The notes under the pieces: generated by a model
Database searches by the model: none
Told to the model about the DNA's origin: nothing
What the model saw: the letters and a program-made list of their open reading frames with translations, nothing else
DNA from: Hyphochytrium catenoides
Taxonomy: Eukaryota > Sar > Hyphochytriomycetes > Hyphochytriales > Hyphochytriaceae
DNA length: 64,000 nt
Direction of reading: 5' to 3'
NCBI GenBank assembly: GCA_900088475.1
Contig: FLMG01000988.1
Span: 152,808-216,807, forward strand
Translations under genes and position numbers: made by a program
Part shown: positions 43,973 to 56,100 of the stretch, piece by piece
Position numbering within the stretch: position 1 is the stretch's first letter
How the letters are laid out: each line of letters opens with the position of its first letter

Positions 43973-45629
43973 TCAACAAACACTTTCATCGCCCTCTTGA
44001 TCTATAGATGTCATGCTTGAATTGTTCTTCTGGCACGGTTGATGGCTTCTCATCTCTCCCAATTTCTCCAAAAACTCCTGTACAAATGCCTCGAGCTGCA
44101 ACCAAGGGCTGATTAGAGCCTCTTCAGCTTCCCAAGCTCCAATAATGTTATGCGCATACCTCTGCCGAATTAGTGGCGTGGGTACACCTGTCCCTTAGCT
44201 CTCGTATGCCTGGTAAGCCTATGGTGTATGCTTTTATCGTCTTTCTGATTGGAATCATGGACTTTTTGAATCCTGGGAGCAGCAGTAGTTCCTTTGTATA
44301 TTGTTAGGACCAGAGCTTCAATAAAGCTTATGGAATATGACAATGAAGATAAGAACTCTTCACAATATTCAGAGATCTCAAAGAACCCCGGCAACCAGGT
44401 GAGTTCGAGCTAGGCGGGAAGATTGAAGAAGAAAGTAAGATGCAGAGAGGGTGTTGAAGGAGAGGAGTGAGCTACGTCCCGCTACCTCATACAGCCGATA
44501 ATGTTCAACCATCGTCCTCAATCTTGCTGACGCATCTACCTCCAAGTTGCTTTGCACGCCTGTAAAGAGCCACGGGTTGCCAAAAATGGCGCGACCCTGC
44601 ATGGCAGGTTGGTTATGCTCATCTTTGCATAGCCCTACGCGGCAGCCGCAACAGTCTTTAGCAGGAACTAAGACTCACCAGCATTATGCCATCGCAGCCG
44701 TAGTCCAGGGCCTTCTGCTTTGCGTCCTGCATGTTCTGCACATCCCCATTACCCACCACCAAGGTGTTGGAGGTCTGGGACCGGATAAGGGCAGCCACCT
44801 CGCCTATCACGTCCCAGTGCGCGGGAACCAAAGAGAGCTCTTTCACCGTCCGCCTGCAGTATTAATGTCTCTTTAGCTCGGAAGCTACATTTGACTGACA
44901 GGAGAAGTTTCGAGCTAGCCCACCCATGGATAGTCAAAGCGGCAGGCTCCGTCTCCAGCAGGTGCAAGATCCAGTCCCTCGGTTCAACTTTATTAACACC
45001 AATTCGGGTCTTCACTGAGATTGGTAGATGCGGCGCAGCACGTCTACATGCCCAAACAATTTCCTTTTGAGGGGCACAAGGGCCTTGTTATGGGGACATG
45101 CCTCGACAATCCACTAAACCGTTCCTCCGGACTTACCTTTGCAACCTCTGGTGTCTTGATGAGGGCTCCACCAGCCCCTTGCTTGAGAACAGCCTTATCA
45201 GGACAGCCCATGTTGATGTCAATGCCGTCAAAGCCAAGCTCTGCACAGAGGAGGGAAGTCTAAGGGGATGGAATAAGCCTTCTGTCATCATTTGACAGGG
45301 TAATTGGTGCTGCTATTAGGACACCACTTTTTCAAGTGCAACGCACCGCTACCTACCTTATAAAATGTCTCAGGATTGGAGCCAAAGAGCTGTGCCACAA
45401 TTGGTCTCTCTTGAGCACCAAAGAGGAGATCTGGCATGATGTTTTTAGCACTCTCACCTCCGCGACTCAGACCCTCACAGCTTACAAACTCCGTCCACAT
45501 GACATCCGGCTTCCCTACTTTAGCCACCAGGGTGCGAAGAGCAACGTCTGTCACATCAGCCATCGGTGCCAAGCACATAAAAGGCTTGGGAAGGGTCCTC
45601 CAAAAGCCAATGGCCCCTTTCATGGTCAT
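43973..45629 (-). CDS. tRNA-dihydrouridine synthase (Dus family)
   Basis: Seven exons join in phase: 45629-45357, 45259-45137, 45063-44924, 44853-44679, 44596-44476, 44272-44160 and 44095-43973, giving 355 residues. Family blocks are [16 protein letters not shown] near the N-terminus, [36 protein letters not shown] with the catalytic Cys, [40 protein letters not shown] and [18 protein letters not shown]. The last two exons give [20 protein letters not shown] and [12 protein letters not shown], the usual C-terminal helical part. Dus enzymes use FMN and NADPH to reduce uridine to dihydrouridine in tRNA D loops. Overall form is closest to the bacterial/organellar DusA/B-type layout rather than a zinc-finger-bearing Dus3; subtype not settled. 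The 44475-44273 intron has a CTAAC branch site close to its 3' end. Confidence 0.9.
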
Positions 45630-46406
45630 CTCATTTGTTGCTAACCCTAAACTTATGCTCAGCCCACGATCAACATGAGATCTTCAACAGCCTCACATCT
45701 CCTTAGAAGCCCCAGCACACATACTGGGTTACTAGGCCCCGATGGCTCTACGGGACAGAGAAGAAGAGACCGATGGCTCATAAACTCACACTCATCGAAG
45801 CACCTTACATCCTATTCTCCATGCAGTGGACCGGTGATGGCCGCCTGCCCATCATGATGCCATCAGCAATAAACAGAGCGTTGAAGAACGGCCAAGGGCC
45901 AGCTCTTCCCCATTCTAACAACTGTTGGAGACTGGCGATCAGAATGCTCCAGCCGCTAACGGCCAGACTGAGGCAATTGGTCTCTTGCCCCGTCATCAAG
46001 CGGAGGACTATAGGAATGAGCGCTTCGGGTGCCAGCAGTCGTCGTAGGAACTAGCAGCACAGCTCACGTGCCTGCATAAAGAGCAACAGAGTCTCATCCA
46101 CATCAATGAGTAGTTATCCTTCGTCTCACAGCCTCTCCAAAGATTATTGTTACAGGGGTACTCTATGACTGAGATAAATAATAGAAGACTTTGTCCTGCA
46201 CCTCCTACGGCCTCGCCCCATCAGTGGCAGTATAACACAGCACTTTCAATTTTGACAGTCATGAGGTCTTGGAGAGGCAGTTTGCTGGGCTCCCCGGTCA
46301 GCGCTAGATTCAACATCCTCACTCACGTTAGAGACAAAAGATCGGCCAGCATAGGCCCACTTGAGCCCTTCCCTCGCCCTCCGCAAACGTCAGAGCTAGG
46401 AAGTGG
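45630..46406. other. Spacer between Dus and octanoyltransferase genes
   Basis: Both flanking genes are on the - strand. Frames here are short and unsupported. It should hold the Dus promoter and the 3' UTR of the upstream gene. Confidence 0.4.
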
Positions 46407-47270
46407 CTAGCTATCTTCTCTAATTGGTAATGGTTCTTGAGTGGTAGGATGGCCTCCAACAGCCACCAGTTCACAGCCGAAGACAGTCTGAAAGGCATCA
46501 GCGACCTCAACCCGCACAGCTTCCATGGTTATATCCGGGATCCACATGTTCATGGACGCAACCTCACGGTCAGAAATGCCGCAGGGTACAATCCTGTCAA
46601 AGGCTGTAAGGTCCGTCTGGACGTTGAGGGCGAACCCATGCATTGTGATCCACTTGCTAGCGTGAGTTCCTATCGCAGCAACCTTTTTGTCTCCAACCCA
46701 AACACCTGTAAGTCCGGCGATACGCTTGGCCTCCAGTCCAAACGAGCCCAAAGAGATGATGACGACCTCCTCAACTTGCCGCATATACCAATGCAGGTCT
46801 TTCTTATAGTGCCGTAGGTCTAGAATTGGATACGCAACCAATTGCCCGGGGCCATGGTATGTCGTCTCTCCTCCTCTATCAACTCTGATAAGCTTGAAGT
46901 CCTGACAGGTTGGATCAAACTTGACGTGATCCATAGATGCTCTCCTTCCCATGGTGTAGACAGGAGAGTGCTCAAGCATAAGCAGCACATCATCCTTGTT
47001 TTCGTCTTGAAAGCGCTCTCGCAAGAGTTCTTGCTGCCATGCCCATGCTGTCTCATACTCCACACATCCTAGCGAGTACAGATTGCACCTTCGTCGCTTA
47101 AGGCCCGCTTCCTGAGGTGCTTCTGTGTCCGGGCAAGCAGCCACGCTAGAGGATGACCTTCCTCCATACCTATGTAACAGGGAAGCATCTGCATGGTGGG
47201 GCTTAAGCCTGCAAATGGCCGAATAGTGGGGTAGCAGTCTCTGCAAGAGTTTTGTAGATCCTGGTAACAT
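46407..47270 (-). CDS. LIPT2: Lipoyl(octanoyl) transferase, LipB/LIPT2
   Basis: This is a single exon of 287 residues starting at the ATG of MLPGSTKLLQRLLPHY; a GTG four codons upstream is not a likely start. The first 50 or so residues are Arg/Lys/Leu/Ser-rich and look like an organelle transit peptide. The catalytic region has VDRGGETTYHGPGQLVAYPI, LTGVWVGDKKVAAIGTHASK with the conserved Lys, MHGFALNV, and IVPCGIS with the active-site Cys. The enzyme moves octanoate from acyl-carrier protein to lipoyl domains, the first step of lipoate assembly in mitochondria or plastids. It is divergent from nicastrin across a GA-rich tract. Confidence 0.95.
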   Translation of the reverse strand: MLPGSTKLLQRLLPHYSAICRLKPHHADASLLHRYGGRSSSSVAACPDTEAPQEAGLKRRRCNLYSLGCVEYETAWAWQQELLRERFQDENKDDVLLMLEHSPVYTMGRRASMDHVKFDPTCQDFKLIRVDRGGETTYHGPGQLVAYPILDLRHYKKDLHWYMRQVEEVVIISLGSFGLEAKRIAGLTGVWVGDKKVAAIGTHASKWITMHGFALNVQTDLTAFDRIVPCGISDREVASMNMWIPDITMEAVRVEVADAFQTVFGCELVAVGGHPTTQEPLPIREDS

Positions 47271-48384
47271 CCCTCTGTCCACACTCTTCCTCTTCGCCTC
47301 TTCCTCCTGCTCTACCCGAGATGTGATATGGCGCAGATGATGCAGACGTAAGGCTCAACTCACCCGAAGACGAAGCTTCACTCCGTAGTGTATCATGAGA
47401 AGCTCAGCGAGTCGAAGAGACGAAGACGAAGAAGGAAGAGTGATGACCGAAGCGATGATGGGTGAGCGAGGAGGACGAGCAATCGTGTGACGACCATCTC
47501 AGCCCAGCAGCAGCAACACCATCAAACATCGTTTATTTCGTGAAAGTTTCTCATGCAGGCGGGAAACCTTCAGGTAGCTCTTTCCGGAGTCCCACTGTCG
47601 CGGTCTTGTGCCACCTGAATAGAGAGTATGTGGATGGCCTCGTTGTATTCTTGATTATACCTCCGAAAGAGCGTTTTTCTGGGTCTGGTTGTGAAGAACG
47701 GTAAAGAGACAGAGAGGAAACATAACTGGAAAAGAACAAAAGGAAACAAGTGACAGAGTGACAACGAGAGAACAGACAGAGAGCGAAAGAGAGAGAGACA
47801 GAGAGACAGAGAGATGAGGGAGAGAGAGATGAGGGAGAGAGATGAGAGAGCGAAAGAGTGTGAGAGAGTGTGAGCGAACAAGAGGTACCAAGAGAAAGAG
47901 GAGAGAGAGAGAGACAGAGTCAGTGAGGGAGAGAGAGGGAGAGAGAGAAAGAGAGAGAGAGAGAGAGACACGAGAGGGGCAAAAAGCATGTTAAAAATCT
48001 CCTTTGTAAACACAGGAAGAGAGAGAGGCACGAAAGAGGAAGCGGGACATGAAAGAAGGGTTGAACAAACCTGCAAGAGACAGACAGTCAGACAGAGAGA
48101 GGGAGAGCGGTCTGATAGATGCTTCAACCACGATGAAGCGTGAATGAGAGAAGATCACAAGGTGATGAAGCCTGCTCTGTTGATGATGATGAAGCTCTGA
48201 AGGCAACTCTATTGCCTTTGAGCTGCAACCGATCAAAGCGATCATTATTTCTTCCCTAATCTATCTATCTTGGCGGTAGATAGAGGACTTGCAATCTGCT
48301 ACGAGAGAAAACTCTCCCCCGGCGTCTTCGTAGGGCCTGGCCTTCAAAGCTTGAACTCCGTGCCGTCCAGATTGAGTCGGTGCC
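47271..48384. other. Divergent promoter region with GA-rich tract
   Basis: This separates octanoyltransferase (-) and nicastrin (+). A GA microsatellite fills about 47760-47976. No gene is supported; frames through the tract are artefacts. Confidence 0.55.
47760..47976. repeat. GA-rich microsatellite
   Basis: Dense GAGAGA interrupted by ACAGA, TGAGGGA and similar over about 215 bp, purine-rich on the + strand. It resembles the CT tract upstream of RPB6 on the opposite orientation. Confidence 0.88.
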
Positions 48385-51300
48385 ATGAAGGGCTCGCTTC
48401 TTATCGTTGTTGGCGCGGTGCTGTTGGGCCTCTTCGTCCCGGGCGGCCTCGCCAGTAGTCGCCTCGTGGCTGGAATCCCAGAGAACATTCCTCTGGTGGG
48501 AGGTTATTGTGTCCGCCTGTACACGAGAAGTGGAAGTACTGGCTGCTACGGTGGGAAAGCTTATTCTGGTTTAGTGGAAGTGGATCCATCGCTGACTTTG
48601 TGTCTCTCTGCTTCGACCTCCTCGCCGGAACAGGCCCAATGAAGGGCCTGACTGAGGAGATATTTTCTGTGATGGAGGATGCTGAGCTCAAGTAAGGCAC
48701 ACTGAACCTTCTGTGTACTCCATGGCAGCTAATGGGATATTGTGAAGCACCTTCTTATCGTCTGACAAGGATGCAGTGGTCCTGCTTCCTGCGAAGCTGT
48801 TCACCCCAGAGACTCTGGCCAAGCTGGAGGCGACATCAAGATTGAAAGGAGTGCTGGTTTTGCCGGATGTATGTGCTAACATCAAGGCTGTGTGCCGCTT
48901 GATGGTCTGATGGTCTGACACTTCTTCTACTTCAGGGTACTCCATACTCTCCAGCTAGCAAGACTCCCCAAGGAAAGGAAACACCCCAAGGTGCACTCAA
49001 TCCTTTCCCAGAATACGAGTGGAATCCCAAGGTGAGATTGATGATCCCCAGTACTTGTCGCCACCTTCCTCACTCTCGCATTCTGTAGGGCCTTAACTTC
49101 ATTGAAAAGCCCTTTAACTATCCGGTCCTGATCGTCAACTCCTCGTTCAAGGAGACTCTGTTGAGGTAGAGAAAGAGGAGATCGAAACGGTAGACACTTT
49201 TTCTAACGGGCCAAACGATTGTAGCCAGGTTGAGGATAACAAGGAGAATCGTCCGTTTAAATGGTCGGCAAACATGAACTACTATTATGGGCCTAAAGGC
49301 ATGAACTCTACCGCTTGTCTGAAGCTGCAGAATATTTATGGACAGAGACAACCTATGTGCGACCCTGTGGGCGGACATAGTGTTTGGGCTGTGAAAGGAA
49401 ACGTTAGCAAGCCGATGGTGGCAGCAATGGCCTGTACGTTCTGAATTCTTCTTGCTGTTGGTAAGAGCTCGTTGCTGATAGGCATTTCCTATGCAGCGAT
49501 GGACTCTCTGGCTTTCAGTCACGTAGATGTACCGGCAGCTAACTCTGGAGCCTCAGCTATTGCCGCATTGCTGGCAGCCGCTGATTCGCTCAAAAATGTA
49601 GGCAGACAAAGAAGGAATGGGTCTTGAAGTTGCGTGATATAAGCTAACCTTTAGTTCTGACACAGGTTGATACGACCAGTCTGAACCGTTCTATCGGTTT
49701 TTTCTTGTTCGAAGGGGAGTCTCTGGGCTTCATAGGGTCCCGGAGGTTCTTAAAGGACTTGAAGACATTTTCCGAGAAAGAGGTAGGGGTTCGCTGACAA
49801 TGGATATGGGATTTACCGTCAAATTGGAGTCTCCTTCCTCATATCTATTATGTGGAGGGGCCTAGAAAATTCTATGACTAGTTTAGCCGGAATCTATCTT
49901 GAGAGCCTGTTACCTTCTGGCGTTCATTGTTTTTATTGTTGGTTAACACTGACTGCTCCCATAGGGATGTCAGAACTTGGTCCCTGGAGACAAAGCCAAG
50001 CTTACTGGCAAACCGATGTGCGTCAACCCTGTCAGATATTCCTTAGAATTCACGAAGCTGTCTCTTCCGAATCTGGAACATATTATTGCCGTGGACCAAG
50101 TAGCAGCAGCTGATTCGAATACTGGGAAGCTTTATATCCAAAATGTACCTGTGACGAGCTTTCTAGCTTCTACTTTAACCTGGCACGCTTAGGTGCTATT
50201 CCCATACCCCCGTCATTATGGCTGGATGCTTACCTCCAGATATGCGATGCTATACTTCCTTCAGCTGCGCTTTGGCCCTAGCTGGTCCACTTCGTGTCCG
50301 CTCCTATTTGCCCGCCTTTTACATCATCTATTGCCCAATAGAACCCTGGAGCTCCTTTGAAGATATCTGATCTGGTAGCAGATATTCCGCTGGTAAAGTC
50401 AGGTAAAGTTGTTCAACATATGACAGTATATGTGCACTATTCAGCTGAGACTTTGTTGGTCTCGAGACGCTCCGTTCTCAAACCTTTCTTGTTGGTGCTA
50501 TCTTGCTGATCTGCTCTGTGCAGGGGAAGTCTTGGGAAATGACGCTGGCGCGGTCCCTCCGACACCTCTATCGTCCTTTATCGTCGCAAACAAAACACTT
50601 GTTAGTGGCGTCCTAACGTAAGTGAAAGAGTAATAAAAAAGGCTCAGAGTACACAAAGACTCAGTACCGCGACGCTCCAGGGGATATAAGGACACATTCT
50701 CCTCAAATAGGTTTCAGGGAGACACGGACACCGAGTGGTCGACGGTAAGTCTGGCTTAGATGTCTGGCCGTGAATTTAAAAACAAGATGAAGTAGGCTTG
50801 CTCCCACATTTACTTAACGTGCATACTGCTTCCATGATTGGCGAACTGGCAAACGATGCGATCGTATTCTCTCTTTGAAGCAAGCCTTAAATTCACTCGT
50901 TCACCTCCCATTTGGTGCAGCCCATTATTGCAAAGGCTTCACTAGCTCTGGCCCAGTCTCTTTTAGCCCTGGCTGGTGGTTCATCATCCGCGGTTTCCTC
51001 ACTTGAGACCAACGCCACCCTCATTGACTCCATAATGAAGGCAAGGGACAGATCAGGCAGGCCTTTTGAATATTTCTGGCTAACCCATGTGCCCTTCACC
51101 ATTCTTCTGTAGTGCCTAGTAAAGGATAATGGCTGCAGCTTTTTCAAGACGGTCGCACGGACGCAGACTGTCTCTTTTAACTTGTACATGCGCTACAAAA
51201 ATAACTCGTCCCCAGAGTTTACCACCGAGCCGACGCTATATGCTGGAATATACTCCTCCGAGAATAAGCAGCCAAGGGTAAGGTCAAGGATGCGATAGAG

Positions 51301-52429
51301 AGAAGTAGAATAGGGTTATGAGGGCAGCTTTTGCTTCCCGCTAGATGGACTAACATCTATTGCTCAGGTGACATACGGGGATTTCTCTACTGCTCGCCTT
51401 AGCGAAACGTATGACCCAGAGAAGCATCGGGGTAAGGAGACCTTCAGCCGTATCAGACTTTGCGTACTGTTGGCCTGGTTTGTTCTCACTCTGTCCGTCC
51501 TTCCCAGTGGCTTTCTATCCTAACCTCAAACAGAGCTTCATGCGCGCCTTTCTGGCATCTGTGACGTACGCTGTGAATAACGCCACAACCTGCAAGTGGC
51601 ATGGAGACTGTAGGAAGGTGGGCACCTAAAAGTTGCGATATCCTTTGGCTGGTTTCCCTAGAACATTCTCCAGAAAATGTTGCCATTAAAAAACTCCATG
51701 ACGGCCATTTGGCATCGGTGTTTGGGAACTGGTCAATCCAAATCCTGCTTTTTCGCCACGTTGCTAGGACAATCGCCTCTTTCTCATGATGTCTTTTGAA
51801 GTCTTTCTTTATTTTGCGCTTTTCGGCTACGTGCAAAGTGTATCTCACGCATTCCCTTCAGGATAACCTTACCAGCGAGTGCGTATTCCCTGGTTATTGC
51901 GGAGTGGGTGACGCTTATTTCCACGACGCGTTCTCCCCGGCATTAGAGCCTACTACCGAGATCCGCACCTTTGACATAACGTCTGACTCTTTGGATGACC
52001 CTATTTATACTGAGCCAGTGTGAGTCCACTCTCTCAGTAACCCTCTTCTTCCGCATGCGCTGTTCAATTTGATGGCTCTCGTGGTGGTGCCAGGGAAGAA
52101 CAAGGCTCTCTTTATGTTCTCACTCATTAAAAGCATCTCTTTTGGATTGCCTGTTCTGATAAAAGCTCAGCCCGCTTTGTGCAGTTGGTCGGAACCGACG
52201 CCATCTACTCTGTCTTACCCTGACGGCGGTATCATTATGGGCTGGTCTGTTCTTGGTGCTGGTGTCCTGGGTGAGTGTTATTTGCTTTTTTACCGTCTAC
52301 CCTATCGTATAGGCTTCTCACCCCTTTCTTTCTTGATGAATGGTTTGTCTAACGGGCGCAGTCGCTGCCGCTTCAGTTGTGACCTCTTTGGTGCTTGTGA
52401 AGAACCTGGCAAAGAGCAAGGTTCTATGA
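48385..52429 (+). CDS. NCSTN: Nicastrin, gamma-secretase subunit
   Basis: Nineteen exons join in phase to 696 residues: 48385-48550, 48634-48691, 48748-48868, 48936-49031, 49089-49165, 49225-49433, 49497-49597, 49666-49782, 49965-50150, 50342-50402, 50524-50617, 50711-50744, 50921-51040, 51113-51277, 51368-51431, 51508-51617, 51862-52019, 52185-52270 and 52362-52429. The signal peptide is MKGSLLIVVGAVLLGLFVPG. Family marks are VVLLPAKLFTPETL, MCDPVGGHSVWAV, SMDSLAFSHVDVPAANSGAS, FLFEGESLGFIGSRRF, PLSSFIVANKTLVSGV, and a C-terminal span (GIIMGWSVLGAGVL, VAAASVVTSLVLV) with a short basic tail. Glu294 matches the conserved Glu of the GExxDYIGS motif; the Asp-Tyr pair is Gly-Phe. The ectodomain gates substrate access to presenilin at the membrane. 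The intron after 51040 starts GC, an apparent GC-AG intron. Confidence 0.94.
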
Positions 52430-53139
52430 GAGGCGTCAAGTGCGATCTTAAGCTCTGTACGACTGTAACCATAATAAACCCTACAATGCTCTGGTCCTCC
52501 CGAACTTATCTATCCAACTTCCGATGGTTTTCTGGCGAACGGCCTCAGCGCTATCTCTTGATGCAAGACAGCCAAACCTAAGCAGTCAAAGATTGTTCAA
52601 GTCTCTATGGACGTAGGTCGGCACGAGGCACAAAGTGTCTGAAGCGGTCATCAATTCACCTGCAAACCATGATGGATCCTCATACAATCAGACAAAGTCT
52701 CAAGGACGGCAGCCTAGTAACTCCACTGTGTTCTTGACCTTAAATGCGACAGTTATAGGAGGACTGAGCGAACATCAGCTGAGAATCTGAGCTATCCGCT
52801 GAAAAGCCCTCCGAAGGTTAATACCTTTCAGAGAAGGGAGCTGATTTAGCTGGGGCCTCAAAAGTAAGCGACTACTCCAGGACGCCAATGGCAATGAGCC
52901 GGTAACGCTATGAGATGATGATGCCATTCTGAAGCTTTGCTGGCGTCTTCACTTGGACTTCAGAAACTCCTCAGAAATGGCCGTGCAGCTGGCGGTGTCG
53001 TTGAAGCTCATACAGCGGGAGAGGAGGAGATGGGATCGGCTGCTTGGGCCCCAAAGTACCTTCCCTACTGCGCTCTCTGTAAAAAAATGTGCTGTTGAAG
53101 TGGTGGAGTGTGCCTCTATTTGAGGCGATCAGAAGCCCA
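52430..53139. other. Intergenic region
   Basis: Same-strand spacer between nicastrin and the auxilin-like gene. No repeat, RNA or recognisable frame is present. Confidence 0.45.
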
Positions 53140-56100
53140 ATGAGTTCACGACGAGGTGAGATGTAATCTATCGTTGTTCAACATCAAACACTAACGTCGC
53201 TTCGTAAGGCCCAACCTTGCTCTTTGAGGAAGATGACGCGGACTCTCCAAGAGGAAGAGCAGGAGGTAGGCAGCCACAGTCACACTAGATCTGGATCAGT
53301 TCTGTGTCCACCGAAGGAGATCTCAGTTGGCTTATTTACTCCTCCTCTCCTCTCTCGTTAAATACCATTGCTTTTCTTGGGGAATGTTTCTTTAGAGAGT
53401 AAGCCTCAGGAGACCTTTGGCCCAATGCCTCCTCCAGCTGCGTCCGCGCCATCAGCACTCGCCAACTCCAGAATCCCGTTGTCACAACTTCAGCGAGGAA
53501 AGAAGAAGCTGCTCTCGCCCGGTAAGCAGCATTGATTTATAATCGTGAACATTTGGCTGCATAACCGTGGAATACTGGCTCACGACTCCAACAATAGCAG
53601 GAGTCTTGTTCTCAGAAGATGAAGAACAAAGTCGTGACTCTCAGTCAAGTCGCTCTTTAAAAGTCCCTAAACCTAAGAGTTTGTTTGATGATGACACAAA
53701 GTCCGTTGGGGATGAAGTCGTCAACATCTGGGAGAAGAAGATCACCTCCTACCGTTCGCAGCTGTCTGCAGCGAAAGAGAGAGAAAAGGAGGTATCACAA
53801 AGACTATTCCAGAAGGCGGAAACGAACTCATCCTATACCACGCCACAGGCCCACTGCACCTCCCACTGCACCTCCCTATTTGCCAAGACTGCAGCTTTTA
53901 GCCTGTGGCTAGATCTTCTAACTCATCCTCCTCTGCTGCCTTGTAAAGGAGCCGCTTCTGCCTTGGTCACGCTTATGTTTCTTACGCCTAAGTATCTTAC
54001 CATTTCCCTCGTCTGTCCTTAGCAAATGTCCATGATTGAAGAACTGCGCAAGGAGGTCAGCAGACTGCGGGGTAAAGTGACCCGGAGGGACCAGCAGTTG
54101 GTGCGACTGTCCGAGGAGAGGGAGACGACCGAGAAGGAGCGGCAGATAGAAGCACAGAAGGCACAGAGCAGAGTGAAGGAGCTCCTTGACAAGCTCGCGC
54201 CTGCAGAAGAAAAGAAGCAGGCACTGGAGTATGAGCTAGAGGTAAGGGGCTAAGATAAGGCCGTGAATTTTGTAAAACTTGCGTCCTTCACAGCAATTGT
54301 AGCCCATCAGTTATAGGGTCCATTAGATGATCTGAAGCCTTGATGGGACCCATTGAGCACCTTACAGAGAAGTGCATGGCTGTTATGCTCACTGTTTTGT
54401 TATGCGCTTCCGTGACAGCTCCTGAAAGCAGACAAGAGTGCAGAGCTAGGCGACAAAGCTCAGAAGCTTCGCGATAGAGAGGCCAAACTTCGGGATGTAG
54501 AACTGGACCTTAGAAATAGACATGAGACGCTCCGGGCAAAGGAAGGTTAGAGAGAAGGGGCCTCGTTATGATTACTCTTCCCTCATCCTCTCCTTTTACG
54601 GTGGAGCCCACCATGCCAGGCGACAACTTATTACGATTTCGCCTCATACTTCTCTCGCTGTTGCCTGTCTGACCACTTCCATCACATTGTGTGCATCCAT
54701 AATTCTCTATCCATTCAAATTAAATGTTCTTGTCACCCGCAGTCAGGCCCAGCTCCTCTTCGAAAACCCTATAGACCATCGGGCATGTTTCCCACTAATC
54801 TGAGCCTAGCGTTCCCCTTTTGGCATCTGTATTTTGTTGCTACTAGCTATCTTACGTACTATTCTCCCTTTTCTCTTGGCCTCAGTGACACTCTCTCATC
54901 GAGAAGAAGCGCTGAAGTATAAGGAAGAGGTTCTTGCTGCCAAGCTGCAGCAGTTTCAAGATTATGAAAGCAAACTCAGACAGCTTGAGAAGGAGTTGAA
55001 AGGAAGAGAGGAAGACTTTCAAAAAGAGAAGAGGAGATACGCGGAGAATGAGGACGGCGACCGAGCGCGGTTCAACTTGAATAAAGAATGGGGAAAAGAA
55101 GGGCAGAGCAAAAGCGCTTTCGATGATGCCAGCAGCGCTAGCACCAGGCAAACAGGCGGCAGTCATAGATCGGCCCCAGCTGCCATGGGCAGAGTAAGGT
55201 TAGCCAGAGTATTCGAGGATAGTGTCTGCGCACCTCAGCCAATCACTGCTCTACACGCTGCCTCTCTCCACCTGTCATCATTCCCCATGTCGTACCTACA
55301 CGAATGGCGTGGGGACGTGGGATACCGGGTGGCGCCTTGCATTTATGCTTTTTGTTTTACTTTGCTCGCACCCCTTACCGACTCTTCATCGCTGCGCTAT
55401 GCCGTGCTGGCTGCTAGTCCTTTTAGCTGTGCTTTTAAGACCTTGCGATTCCTCTGGTGTCAGAACCCCAGACGAGGCATCGCCTCCTGTTCGCGTCTTC
55501 GGGGCCCAGGATGAAGAGACGACCAATTCGGACAGCTTTAGTGACGGCTCGGAATTAGATGACTCTCGAACGGTATATATCGATCTTCTTCTCCTCACCT
55601 TTCAAAGTAGCTCCTTCTGCAAAAACTCTTTGCACCTTCTTGGTGTTCCATGCACACGTGTTCCTTGACGCACGTGTTTGGAGTCCGACTAGAAGTTCTA
55701 ATCTCCGTCCCACGTTGCACTTAGCCTGGTTCGTCGGAAGCAAGAGATGCTCCGCCCCCTCCCCCTNNNNNNNNNNNNGGCTCCAGGTAAACTCTGTTAG
55801 TGTATCCTACAGCCCATGCGTCGACGCTGAGGACGTCTTTTCGTAGGCGGAAATCCTCATTCTCAGTCAGTGAGGGCGAAGAAGAGCAGGAAGAGAACGA
55901 TGTGGAGAAAAGCAGTTTTAGCTCCAAAGGTGATGAAGGCAAGGCCTGTAGAAGACGCTTCTTGCAATGCAGGGGACAGCTAACGTTAGCCTCTGTCTTG
56001 CCTTAGGGTCTTCCGGGCGTGATCCTTCTCGTGGTGGAAGAGGCGATAACAGGTACATACACTTATATTGCTCTGCCCTTAGTGTAAGCATCTTCTGTCC

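Noticed and set aside
47570-48127. 185-residue - strand frame upstream of nicastrin
   Set aside because: Low-complexity Ser/Leu translation of the GA tract.
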